NCBI GenBank assembly: GCA_011090425.1
Contig: PHGD01000005.1
Coordinates: forward strand, 1-64,000
Length of the DNA: 64,000 bases
Direction of reading: 5' to 3'
Source of the DNA: Nitrospira sp. LK70
GTDB lineage: Bacteria; Nitrospirota; Nitrospiria; Nitrospirales; Nitrospiraceae
Shown here in pieces: positions 8,628-17,669 of the stretch. Both the position numbers and the translations under genes were made by a program. The notes beneath the pieces were generated by a model. That model worked only from the letters and a program-made list of their open reading frames with translations. It did not search any database and was not told the DNA's origin. How positions within the stretch are numbered: the first letter of the stretch is position 1; every line of letters starts with the position of its first letter.

Positions 8628-9719
8628 ATGATGAATCGTGTGCTCGTTCTCGGTGCCGGCAAGATCGGATCCCTGATTGCCTGCCTGCTCAATCAACATG
8701 GCCGGTACGAGGTTCATCTGGGCGACATGACCTTGGATGCCCCGAAACATCTCGTCGAAGATCTCGGTTTGGAACGGGTCACCCCATGTCTGCTGGATGT
8801 CAGGCATCCGGATGCCGTCGGCACCCATCTCTCAGCGCATCGATTCGATGCCGTTCTCTCAAGCCTTCCTTATTTTTGTAATGCAACCGTCGCCGGACTG
8901 GCCTTGACCCACAATCTGCACTACTTCGACCTGACGGAAGATGTCGAAGTGACGAATCAAATCAAGGTCTTGAGCAAAGGCGCCACCCATGCCTTTATGC
9001 CGCAATGTGGTCTCGCCCCTGGTTTCATCAGCATCGTGGCGCACGAACTGATGACCCACTTTGAAACGCTGGATACGGTCAAGATGCGGGTGGGCGCGCT
9101 GCCCGTCCATCCGAGTAATGCCCTCAAGTATTCGCTCACCTGGTCCACTGATGGACTCATTAATGAATACGGCAATGTGTGTTACGGCATAGAAGCAGGC
9201 GAGAAAGTCCAGCTGCAACCGCTCGAAGGCTACGAAACGATCGAGCTGGACGGGCTGCTGTACGAAGCGTTCAACACCTCTGGTGGGTTGGGGACCTTGG
9301 CCGACAGTTATGTGGGAAAAGTTCGAACGATGAACTATAAAACTCTCCGTTATCCCGGCCACTGTGAAAAAATCCATCTGTTGATGAAGGACCTCAAACT
9401 CAATGAAGACCGCGAGACCCTGAAGCGAATACTGGAACATGCCGTTCCACAGACCCTGCAAGATGTCGTCTTGATCTATGCCTCGGTCACGGGAAAGAAC
9501 GAGGATGGGTTCTTTGAGGAAAATTATGTGAAGAAAGTGTATCCGCAGTGCATCAAGGGCAAACTCTGGTCGGCGATCCAAGTGACGACCGCGTCCAGTG
9601 CCTGCTGTGTCATGGATCTTGTGTTGACCCATCCATCGGCGTACCATGGATTCGTCACTCAGGAATCCGTATTGTTGAAAGATTTCCTGGACAATGATTT
9701 TGGAGCTTGCTTCCGATGA
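8628..9719 (+). CDS. Saccharopine dehydrogenase family protein
   Basis: A 363-aa NAD(P)-dependent dehydrogenase. The N-terminal Rossmann motif is VLVLGAGKIGSLIA (residues 5-18), followed by the SSLPY and GLAPG blocks of the saccharopine dehydrogenase family. In lysine breakdown this enzyme class oxidises saccharopine to glutamate and 2-aminoadipate semialdehyde. The role is supported by the next gene, an ALDH7-type enzyme that consumes that semialdehyde; its ATG overlaps this stop codon as ATGA. Relatives also act on other amino-acid conjugates, so the substrate is an inference from context. Starts at 8628 or 8631 are equivalent. Confidence 0.8.
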   Translation: MMNRVLVLGAGKIGSLIACLLNQHGRYEVHLGDMTLDAPKHLVEDLGLERVTPCLLDVRHPDAVGTHLSAHRFDAVLSSLPYFCNATVAGLALTHNLHYFDLTEDVEVTNQIKVLSKGATHAFMPQCGLAPGFISIVAHELMTHFETLDTVKMRVGALPVHPSNALKYSLTWSTDGLINEYGNVCYGIEAGEKVQLQPLEGYETIELDGLLYEAFNTSGGLGTLADSYVGKVRTMNYKTLRYPGHCEKIHLLMKDLKLNEDRETLKRILEHAVPQTLQDVVLIYASVTGKNEDGFFEENYVKKVYPQCIKGKLWSAIQVTTASSACCVMDLVLTHPSAYHGFVTQESVLLKDFLDNDFGACFR

Positions 9720-11245
9720 GCACAACACACAGTGCGCTGAGAGACCTGGGTATCCAAGCCGTGAATTCCGGTGGGAGTACCGGCAACGGCTGGTGGTCCG
9801 GTCGTAACGATGGATCCCTTCTCCCTTCGATCAATCCTTCAACCGGGGAGCAAATCGCCGGTGTCTATCCCTGTTCATCCGATGATTACCAAAGGATCGT
9901 GAAAGAATCGGTTGAGGCTTTCCGCACCTGGCGAATGGTGCCGGCACCGAAGCGTGGCGAGATCGTTCGATTGATCGGTCAAGCCCTCCGCGAAAAGAAG
10001 GACCAATTGGGGACGCTGGTCTCGCTGGAAGTCGGCAAGATCAAGGCCGAGGGCGATGGGGAAGTGCAAGAGATGATCGATATGGCGGATTTCGCCGTCG
10101 GCCAGTCTCGGATGCTCTACGGCGTCACGATGCAGTCCGAGCGGCCGGCCCACCGGATGAGTGAACAGTGGCATCCGTTAGGACCGATCGGCGTCATCAC
10201 CGCGTTCAATTTCCCGGTGGCTGTCTGGGCATGGAATGCGTTTGTGGCGGCGATTGCCGGCGATACGGTCATCTGGAAACCCTCGCCGAAGGCGCCGCTC
10301 TGCGCCGTCGCGGTGCAACAGATCTGTAATCGTGTCATGCAGCAACAGGGCTATTCGGGCATTTTTTCGCTGTTCATTGCAGACCAACCGGCTCTTGCCG
10401 AACAGATGGTGCAGGATGAACGTTTGCCGCTCATCTCGTTCACCGGGTCGGTGCCGGTCGGTCGACGGGTCGCTTCTTTGGTCGGGCAGCGATTGGGTCG
10501 AACCCTCCTCGAACTCAGCGGCAACAACGCCGTGATCGTCGACGCAACTGCGGATCTCAACATGACGGTGCGTGCCATCCTATTCGGAGCCGTCGGAACC
10601 ACCGGGCAGCGATGTACAACGACGAGACGTTTGATCGTTCACGAATCACGCTACGAGGAATTAGTCGGCAGGCTCGTAAAGGCCTATGCCCAAGTGCAGA
10701 TCGGCAATCCGCTGGAAAAAGCCGTGCTCATGGGGCCGCTCATCGACCATGTGGCCGTGGAGGGCTATCGTGCCGCACTCGATGAAATCAAGAAGGAAGG
10801 CGGCGAGATTCTCTTCGGCGGACACGTGTTGAATCGACCCGGGTATTTTGTGGAACCGACGATTGTGCGAGCGAAAAACGAGTGGCCCATCGTGCAGCGT
10901 GAGACGTTCGCACCGATTCTGTACGTCATGACCTTCCAGACGATCGACGAGGCCCTTCAGATGCAGAACGGCGTTCCGCAGGGCCTCTCATCGGCGATGT
11001 TTTCGAACGATGTGCGCCACAGTGAGAGGTTTCTGTCGGCGGCCGGAAGCGATTGTGGAATCGCGAACATCAATATTGGAACCTCTGGAGCCGAGATCGG
11101 CGGAGCGTTCGGGGGGGAGAAGGACACAGGAGGAGGCCGGGAAGCAGGGTCTGACTCCTGGAAAGCCTATGTGCGCCGTCAGACCAACACGGTCAACTGG
11201 GGCACGGAATTACCTCTGGCGCAAGGGATTAAGTTTGGATCATGA
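9716..11245 (+). CDS. amaB: ALDH7-type aldehyde dehydrogenase (2-aminoadipate semialdehyde dehydrogenase)
   Basis: A 509-aa NAD-dependent dehydrogenase. The ATG at 9716 overlaps the preceding stop (ATGA) and is preferred over 9707. The catalytic Cys300 (GQRC) and general base Glu266 (ELSGNN) are present, with the substrate/cofactor block FTGSVPVGRRV. The C-terminal signature TSGAEIGGAFGGEK and LPLAQGIKF are characteristic of the ALDH7/antiquitin branch, whose members oxidise 2-aminoadipate semialdehyde to 2-aminoadipate. Together with the preceding gene it would carry lysine carbon from saccharopine to aminoadipate. The gene symbol follows the Pseudomonas naming. Confidence 0.85.
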   Translation: MSTTHSALRDLGIQAVNSGGSTGNGWWSGRNDGSLLPSINPSTGEQIAGVYPCSSDDYQRIVKESVEAFRTWRMVPAPKRGEIVRLIGQALREKKDQLGTLVSLEVGKIKAEGDGEVQEMIDMADFAVGQSRMLYGVTMQSERPAHRMSEQWHPLGPIGVITAFNFPVAVWAWNAFVAAIAGDTVIWKPSPKAPLCAVAVQQICNRVMQQQGYSGIFSLFIADQPALAEQMVQDERLPLISFTGSVPVGRRVASLVGQRLGRTLLELSGNNAVIVDATADLNMTVRAILFGAVGTTGQRCTTTRRLIVHESRYEELVGRLVKAYAQVQIGNPLEKAVLMGPLIDHVAVEGYRAALDEIKKEGGEILFGGHVLNRPGYFVEPTIVRAKNEWPIVQRETFAPILYVMTFQTIDEALQMQNGVPQGLSSAMFSNDVRHSERFLSAAGSDCGIANINIGTSGAEIGGAFGGEKDTGGGREAGSDSWKAYVRRQTNTVNWGTELPLAQGIKFGS

Positions 11246-11258
11246 ACGAGGAGCGACG

Positions 11259-11855
11259 ATGGACCAGGCTCATGAACTCGATGATCTTATCGGAAAAATG
11301 GTTGCAACCTACGTGGCTCGGAACCGAGCGGCAGGAGTCCTGAAGACGATGCTTGACGAGACCGGCGTAGGCTTTTCGCCTGTCATTGATCATGTCACCA
11401 TCCGAACGCTCGATATCGACCGTGGAGCTGACCTCTTCGTGAAACTTGGCTATGCCTATGATGAAACCCTGCAGTACGACGATTGGTACGCGAAGGTCTA
11501 CCGCAAGAGCGGCTACCCTGCCCTATTCGTAGACCAAGCCTATCCGGATGCACGAGGGAAGACCAGCATCATTCCCGGCTGGGTCAATACATTCGGTGAC
11601 AAGGTGTTTCACCATGTGGCTGTTCGGGTGGAAGATATCGAGCAGGCTGTCGCTCGACTGCAGCAAAAGGGTGTGGTGTTCGCCGGCAAGATCGTCGGAG
11701 CTGCGGGCGGGCCTCTCCGACAAATTTTTTCGGCGCCGGAAACCGTCAATGGGCAACCCTTCTCCGTCTTGGAGTTGGCCGAACGTCACCGAGGGTACCA
11801 AGGCTTCCTCCCGCCTCAGGCAGATAGCCTCATGAAATCTTCTACCGGACGCTAA
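11259..11855 (+). CDS. VOC-family metalloprotein, possible lysine-pathway dioxygenase
   Basis: A 198-aa protein with start at 11259 (GAGGAGCG directly upstream). It has a vicinal-oxygen-chelate fold: the first beta-alpha-beta unit starts IDHVTIRT (His45), the second starts FHHVAVRV (His118/119), and the closing strand is SVLELAER (Glu172). This gives a plausible His-His-Glu metal site. The gene follows the saccharopine dehydrogenase and ALDH7 genes by 13 bp. In other bacteria a VOC-type enzyme (HglS, DUF1338) turns 2-oxoadipate into 2-hydroxyglutarate. This protein is much shorter, so that role is only a hypothesis. Its 3' end is the sequence repeated at the borders of the accessory island. 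Confidence 0.65.
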   Translation: MDQAHELDDLIGKMVATYVARNRAAGVLKTMLDETGVGFSPVIDHVTIRTLDIDRGADLFVKLGYAYDETLQYDDWYAKVYRKSGYPALFVDQAYPDARGKTSIIPGWVNTFGDKVFHHVAVRVEDIEQAVARLQQKGVVFAGKIVGAAGGPLRQIFSAPETVNGQPFSVLELAERHRGYQGFLPPQADSLMKSSTGR

Positions 11856-11857
11856 GC
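11811..11857 (+). repeat. 47-bp island-border repeat, copy 1
   Basis: The last 45 bp of the VOC gene plus 2 bp. Diverged direct copies lie at 12906-12952 and 24633-24679. By eye copy 3 differs from copy 1 at about 7 of 47 positions. The copies bracket a MNT/HEPN pair and the restriction island, so this gene end looks like the insertion point. Confidence 0.7.
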
Positions 11858-11878
11858 ATCTCGGCTGCATTGCGGCGT

Positions 11879-12253
11879 CTATTCCAGCCTTTGTCCAAGC
11901 TCGGCGACAAATTGGCGCGCAGCTTCGATCCCTGATTCTGCCTGATCGCGGCTGATCTCGGCAAAACCGTAATCTCCCTCGGCACGATCCTCGAACCCAT
12001 CGCGGAGGAGATGGAAGAAGTGATCAGGCACATCGCCTGGTTTCACAAAGTACTCCTGAAAGGCGGCAATGACTCCTGAATGCTTGGAACGCCGAAGATC
12101 GCGCGTCAGCAACATAGCCTGTGCCACATAAAACATTCCGTAATAGGCGCGTGAAATCGCGAAGTCATAATCGCCATCACGCAGCAATCGTTCCGCAGCC
12201 TTGATGCTTCGCCGTGCCTTGGCCAGGAGACCCGCTATCTCCTTTTGACTCAT
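11879..12253 (-). CDS. HEPN-domain toxin-type protein
   Basis: A 124-aa helical protein of the HEPN family (PF05168 type). The hallmark stretch SRAYYGMFYVAQAMLL follows an N-terminal helix AKARRSIKAAERLL. The segment RDLRRSKHSGVIAAF offers an Arg-x(4-6)-His arrangement, typical of HEPN ribonucleases, though the match is by eye. Its ATG overlaps the stop of the upstream nucleotidyltransferase gene by 4 bp. Such MNT/HEPN pairs are toxin-antitoxin systems in which the transferase modifies the HEPN toxin. It sits directly inside the first island-border repeat. Confidence 0.8.
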   Translation of the reverse strand: MSQKEIAGLLAKARRSIKAAERLLRDGDYDFAISRAYYGMFYVAQAMLLTRDLRRSKHSGVIAAFQEYFVKPGDVPDHFFHLLRDGFEDRAEGDYGFAEISRDQAESGIEAARQFVAELGQRLE

Positions 12254-12591
12254 AGCGGAATCCCTTCCTCGCGAATGTTCGTCAAGATCGAGTAATCGCC
12301 GCGTTCACGCGCCTGGGCTCGATCGACGAGGAGAAACGAGATCACAAGACCGTGGTTCAACGATACCTCACCGGCCACCCGGCGGATGCGGCGCTTCGTC
12401 GCTAGATCGAGCCGCTCTACATCGAGTTCGAGCAGCACGTCCATGTCCGAGTCTGGCTCCGCATCGCCCCGCGCGCGCGACCCGAAGAGCGTCCACCGCA
12501 TAGACCGCCCGGGCAATGCTTCGCGCACTCGTTGCTGCAGATCGGCCAACGTTGCCTGTTCTCGGACCGAAAGCGTGTCGATCGTCCTCAT
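12250..12591 (-). CDS. Minimal nucleotidyltransferase (MNT-type antitoxin)
   Basis: A 113-aa protein with the polymerase-beta-type nucleotidyltransferase core. The motif LFGSRARGDAEPDSDMDVLL contains GS and the metal-binding SDxD pair, and a further acidic residue lies in the block ISFLLVDR. The C-terminus ends EEGIPL. In known pairs the MNT protein adds AMP or another nucleotide to its HEPN partner and silences it. It is the first gene of the pair and overlaps the HEPN gene by ATGA. Confidence 0.8.
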   Translation of the reverse strand: MRTIDTLSVREQATLADLQQRVREALPGRSMRWTLFGSRARGDAEPDSDMDVLLELDVERLDLATKRRIRRVAGEVSLNHGLVISFLLVDRAQARERGDYSILTNIREEGIPL

Positions 12592-12735
12592 GAAAAGACC
12601 CTATGTTTCATCGAATCGCCGATCTGCCGCACCATGTCCTTCCGCCATTCGTGGACGCTCGTTGTTCATTAGGCTATGAGCTATGTGCTGCTCCGTAGTA
12701 AGCCGCGCCTATCTTGACACAGCCTATCACATCGC

Positions 12736-12957
12736 ATCGAGCAGTCGCCCGATTGAAACAGAACGGCGTGGTGTTTTCCGGCAAGATCGTCGGAGCCGCT
12801 GGTGGGCCGCTCAGGCAAAGCTTTTCAACACCAGAGACGGTGGATGGGCAACCCTTCTCCGCCTTGGAGTTAGCCGAACGCCACCGAGGTTACCAGGGCT
12901 TCCTCCCGCCTTAGGTAGACAGTTTGATGAAATCCTCTATCGGACGCTAAGCAGCTC
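12736..12957 (+). pseudogene. Truncated second copy of the VOC gene 3' end
   Basis: The frame reads RLKQNGVVFSGKIVGAAGG and ELAERHRGYQGFLPP, closely matching residues 131-186 of the VOC protein at 11259-11855. The first two thirds of the gene, including His45 and His118/119, are absent. The frame ends at TAG (12912-12914) where the intact gene has CAG, and DNA similarity continues to about 12957. It is a partial, diverged duplicate, not an expressed gene. Confidence 0.85.
12906..12952 (+). repeat. 47-bp island-border repeat, copy 2
   Basis: A direct copy of the VOC gene end, contained in the truncated duplicate. It separates the MNT/HEPN segment (left) from the PIN/restriction segment (right). 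Confidence 0.7.
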
Positions 12958-13151
12958 AGCTGTGTTCACCCCCGTACTTCCTACTCTACAAAGCGAACTT
13001 CGTCTCGCTTGAGTATTCGTCCCTCATCAGAACCTGTCAGTCCCTTTTCTCCTGTTGGATGAGGGCAATGGCACATTCATCAGCATTGAACGCCCATTCT
13101 TCCCGAACTTCGGGGCATGACATCACGATTTGGTACCAGAGTTCCAGGGGG

Positions 13152-13340
13152 CTACCTATTGGCCGGCACGGGTTTCACCAGCGTCAACCCGTACTGCTTG
13201 GCCAGCCGTTCAGTCTCTTGCTTGGACAGTGGAGCTATTGGACGCCCTTCTCGTTCCGCCTGCCGGGCACGTCGCACCCGATGAATCCATTCCAGAGAAG
13301 GTGTTTCCCATGTCTCGTGTTCCGGCTTAGGCTCCTTCAT
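13152..13340 (-). CDS. Small protein paired with PIN fragment, putative antitoxin-like
   Basis: A 62-aa charged protein starting MKEPKPEHETWE, with the start supported by GGGAGGTCAGCC immediately upstream. It contains a basic helix (WIHRVRRARQAEREG) and a C-terminal block ETERLAKQYGLTL. Its start overlaps the end of the PIN-domain fragment by 14 bp, the arrangement of PIN toxin modules with a small downstream partner. I do not recognise the family. The antitoxin role is inferred only from position. Confidence 0.45.
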   Translation of the reverse strand: MKEPKPEHETWETPSLEWIHRVRRARQAEREGRPIAPLSKQETERLAKQYGLTLVKPVPANR

Positions 13341-13608
13341 GGCTGACCTCCCAGGGTGACACAATATCGATCAATGGAAACCCTTCGCGCAAGTTCACGC
13401 TGTTTATCTTACGCTTCCGTTCGACATTGACCATGTGACGAAAATTCCATGACACAATCACGGGAATATCGTTCACGATCGCAATGGCAATATGCCTGGC
13501 ATCGTCCTCATACTCGGCCGGAATCGCACATGCTTCCACACAGAATCGGGCAAGCGTCACGCTTTCGGGTGATTCTTCCAACACCATGAGCCGACTGTTC
13601 TCAAGCTC
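13327..13608 (-). pseudogene. PIN-domain (VapC-like) toxin, N-terminally truncated
   Basis: The frame carries the second half of a PIN ribonuclease: PAEYEDDARHIAIA with an acidic active-site residue, then PVIVSWNFRHMVN, and a C-terminal strand LIDIVSPWE. The first half with its essential Asp is missing. An in-frame TAG at 13609-13611 lies where the protein should continue, and the hsdR 3' end begins about 50 bp further. An 86-aa product could start at the ATG at 13587 but would lack part of the active site. It was probably cut when the restriction locus arrived. Confidence 0.65.
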
Positions 13609-13662
13609 CTAAGCGATCGTTTTCCGTATAGACTCATACCACTTGCATTCGCAACGTTCTCC

Positions 13663-16600
13663 TCACAGGACTTCACCGCACAACACCTCCGCCTGCTCCA
13701 ACACAGTTTGGGTCGCTCTCTCTTGCTTATCCGGTGGATAGCCATGCTTGCGGAGAATACGTTTCACAATGACGCGCAACTGGGCTCGCACGTTCTCCCG
13801 AACGGTCCAATCGATCGTCACATTTTTACGAACCGCCTCAGCCACCTCGCGTGCAATCGTTCGCAGCGTCTCATCGCCTAGTACGTTCACTGCGCTGTCG
13901 TTCGTTTCGAGCGCGTCATAGAACGCCATTTCTTCTTCGGTCAGGCCAAGCCGCTCTCCTCGTTCATGGGCACGGCGCATATCCTTGGCTAACCCGATCA
14001 TCTCCTCTATAACCTGTGCAGCCTCAATAGCCCGGTTCTGGTACTTCCGCACCGCCTGTTCCAGCATTTCAGCAAAGGACTTCGCCTGCACCACATTCTT
14101 GCGCGACCGTACCTTGATTTCTCCGCTCAGCAACTTCCGTAAGAGCTCGACTGCTAGATTTTTCTGCGGCATCCCTCGCACTTCGGCGAGAAACTCGTCG
14201 GAGAGGATCGAGAGATCCGGCTTCTTGAGCCCGGCCGCAGCAAAAATGTCCACGATCTCGTCGGACAGCACCGCCTTTGAAATGATCTGCCGAATCGCAT
14301 GGTCGAGTTCTTCATCCGTCTTCTGTTCACCCGACATACTCTTCGCCAGCACTGAACGCACCGCCTGGAAGAATCCGACATCATCTCGAATCCGGAAGGT
14401 CTCCCCGTGTGGCACGGCCAGCGCGAAGGCTTGCGAAAGGTCCGCCACCGCACGGAGCAGCCGTGCCTTCCCATCTTGCTGTTTCAAAATATGCTCTTGG
14501 GCTGTCGGCAACACGGAGAGACGTTCCTGAGGTTTTCCAGTCGTCCATTGAGACCAATTGAAGCCATGAAAGAAGCCTCGGCAGATTTCATACTTCTCCA
14601 GCATCACCGCAACGGCCTCCGCTTGGTCGATGGCCGTCTTACCGGTTCCACCACTTTCGGTGTAGGTCGCAAGAGCCTGCTTGAGTTCGTCGGCCAGGCC
14701 GAGGTAGTCCACAACCAAGCCACCAGGCTTATCTTTGAACACGCGGTTCACACGGGCGATCGTCTGCATCAGCCCATGCCCGCGCATCGGCTTATCGACG
14801 TACATTGTATGCAGGCTGGGGGCGTCGAAACCGGTCAGCCACATGTCACGAACAATGACGAGCCGAAAATGATCTTTGGGGGCACGGAACCGCAGCGCCA
14901 TATCTTCCCGGCGTTTCTTGTTCCGGATATGACCCTGCCACTCGACCGGATCGGACGCCGAGCCGGTCATAATCACCTTCATCGATCCCTGATCATCCGC
15001 ATCGGCATGCCATTGTGGGCGCAGCGCACCAATCTCGCGGTACAACTCGACGCAGATCCGCCGGCTCATGCATACCACCATCGCTTTGCCATCCATTGCC
15101 CCAAGGCGATCTTCGAAGTGATCGACGAGGTCTCGCGCGATCAATTTGATCCGATTCTCCGACCCTACCACGGCTTCCAGTTGCGCCCATTTTGTTTTGA
15201 GCTTCTCCTTGCGCTCGACTTCTTCCCCCTCAGTTGCCTCTTCAAACTTGGAATCGATCTTCGGCCACTCGGACGATTTCAGGTCGAGCTTCGCAAGCCG
15301 GCTTTCATAGTAGATGGGAACGGTCGCCTTGTCGACGACCGCCCGCTGGATATCGTAGATGCTGATGTAGTCGCCGAACACAGCGCGGGTGTTGGCATCG
15401 GTCTTTTCGATCGGTGTTCCAGTGAATCCGATGAACGAGGCATTTGGTAACGCATCCCGCATGTGGCGAGCAAAGCCGTCGATAAAGTCATACTGGCTCC
15501 GATGGGCTTCATCCGCGATCACGACGATATTGCGGCGATCCGAGAGCACAGGATGCCGGTCGCCTTTCTCCTCGGGAAAGAACTTCTGAATGGTGGTAAA
15601 TACCAGGCCTCCGAACGCCACGCTCAACTTCGCGCGCAGGTCAGTCCGGTCGGTCGCCTGAACAGGATCTTGGCGAAGCAGGTCACGGCACCGAGCAAAG
15701 GTACCGAAGAGTTGATCGTCGAGATCGTTGCGGTCGGTGAGCACGACGATGGTTGGGTTGGCCATCGTCGGATGCAGAATGACCCGTCCCGCATAGAAGG
15801 CCATCGTCAGGCTCTTCCCCGATCCCTGGGTATGTCATACCACTCCCACCCGCCTATCGCCAGGCTCGCCGCCTGGTTGGTGACCAGACCTGTACTCACC
15901 CAAGGCATCTGCAGCTTGGTGTTCTGTCACGCGTCGTGCAGCTCGTAATGTTTCCTCGACGGCAACATTCACCGCATGGAACTGATGGTAGCCCGCCATT
16001 TTCTTACTCAGCTTCCCATGTCCCTCGTCCTCGAACACAATAAGTGCCGCACCAGATCGAGAAACCGTCGTTTATCAAAAACTCCTTCCAGGATGACTTG
16101 CAGTTCAGAAATCGTGGGAGCTGAGTCCTGCACCCCTGCAATTGTTCGCCAGGGTTTAAACCATTCCTTCCCAGCCCCGAGCGTTCCAATACGAGCCTGG
16201 ACACCGTCAGAAATAACCAACGCTGCATTCGTGGCGAAGAAAGAGGGAATCTGGGCCTGGTAGGTCTGAAGCTGCTGATAGGCACTCCAAATCGTGGCAT
16301 CTTCGTCTGCCGGATTCTTCAGCTCGATGACTGCGAGAGGCAAGCCGTTGACGAACAGCACCACGTCCGGCCGTCTCGTGTGTTGTCCCTCCGACACCGT
16401 GAATTGGTTGACGGCGAGCCAATCGTTGTTCTCTGGCGCGTCGAAATCGATGACACGGGCCTGCGCGCCAGCAATCGACCCATCTTTCCGGCGATATTCG
16501 ACATTCACTCCATCCATAAGCATCCGATGGACGGCACGATTCCGTTCGACCAGAGCGGGCGCATCGGTCCGTATCAGTTTTCGAAAGGCATCTTCGAGCG

Positions 16601-16802
16601 CTTCTGCCGGGAGATTCGGATTCAGCCGGAAGAGAGCCTCCCGCAGACGTTTCTCCAGAATCACGTCGCGGTAGTTGGAATCAGTCCGCTCCGCGCCAGG
16701 TGCACCTACGGCAATGTCCGGCCCGTGGAGCACGACGTAGCCCAGGGCTTCCAACCAAGCAAGTGCAGCTGATTCGACGACGGATTCTGCAAATGCAGTC
16801 AT
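13663..16802 (-). pseudogene. hsdR: Type I restriction endonuclease subunit R, broken
   Basis: A nearly full-length HsdR (about 1,045 codons) split by two lesions. The N-terminal nuclease part (residues 1-250, with [19 protein letters not shown] carrying the D...ExK nuclease core) runs from 16802 and loses frame at about 16039-16044 by loss of one base. The next segment ([12 protein letters not shown] onward) ends at a TGA at 15835-15837 in the place of the Trp that precedes the Walker A motif ([11 protein letters not shown]). The remaining motor and C-terminal region is open to 13663 and contains [10 protein letters not shown] and [11 protein letters not shown]. Translation from either fragment cannot yield a complete motor, so restriction by this enzyme is presumably lost. 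Its ATG overlaps the AbiEii stop. Confidence 0.88.
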
Positions 16803-17669
16803 CGCATCTCCGGTAACTTCGATGCCGGCCTAAGCGGCGCATCGAGAAACGCGTGCACCTCGCGCACCACGACTTCCAGGGGCGGTCCTTCCAGGCGGTT
16901 TTTAGCGAGAAAAGCGTTCCACTGAGCTTGCTTGATCTTGTCACGGGCGAATTGATCTTCCAGCCCCGACAACATGCCCGCCGATAACGGCGTGCGGCGC
17001 CTTTCGAACGTTGCGCGAATCGCCTCGGAAAGGACACGCGAGTCGGTGGCACCTTCGTGTGCAAGCGCCAGCAGATCGAAGTAGTCTTTCATCCGGCTAT
17101 TAGCTATGCGCGAGGTTCGCGATCGTTTCGAGTTTTTCCGCGATCACCGTCTCGCGTGGATACACCCTCAATCGTGGCGCGGGCAGATCGTCGAGCAGCG
17201 TCGGATACAGCGCTTCTTCCGGCCCCGGTGTGACTGCGTCTCCATAGCCGACGTCGAGTTGCACTGGACAGCGTGCATTCTTCAGCTTGCCTGTCAACGT
17301 AACCCGCAATCCCGCGTAGCGCGCATCCTCACGGATCTCACGGACCCGCATTGAACCCGGCTCATAGCTCATGCCGTCCGGCGCCTCGATCACGCACGCA
17401 TCGCGAATGGTGGATTCCAGCGCGGCCTGATCCGCCGGTCCGAACCCGAGGAAATCCGCATCGCGCGTCGGTCGATGTGGCACGTCGAACCACAAATCAA
17501 AAAGCAGTGCACCCTTGAGCCATAGTGTGTCGCGTGCAGGGGTGAGGGAAAGCCGGTAGAGGAAGCGCTCGACGCCGTAGCGGGTGAGCACATCCTGAAA
17601 GATCTCATCGCGTGCCTTCGCACGGGCGGAGAGCCGGGCATGGATGGAGGCGGCAAGGTCTGCCTTCAC
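16799..17669 (-). pseudogene. abiEii: AbiEii nucleotidyltransferase toxin, frameshifted
   Basis: The toxin half of an AbiE type IV toxin-antitoxin system. It starts with GTG at 17669, overlapping the antitoxin stop (GTGA). The N-terminal part has the transferase motif WLKGALLFDLWFD then TRDADFLG (the DxD metal site). After EKLETIANL the frame stops at 17100. An extra base near 17105 shifts the frame: the expected continuation IANSRMKDYFDLLALA is open in the next frame and runs to 16799. The C-terminal part is thus separated from the catalytic core and the toxin is probably dead. Its end overlaps hsdR by ATGA. Confidence 0.8.

Noticed and set aside
11010-11258. N-terminal extension of the VOC protein
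   Set aside because: The frame is open upstream but lies within the ALDH7 coding sequence in another frame; the ATG at 11259 has its own ribosome-binding site.
15835-15837. Recoding of TGA in hsdR
   Set aside because: The TGA stands at a conserved Trp, but a separate frameshift lies 200 bp upstream and no other gene in the window uses in-frame TGA, so plain decay is more likely.
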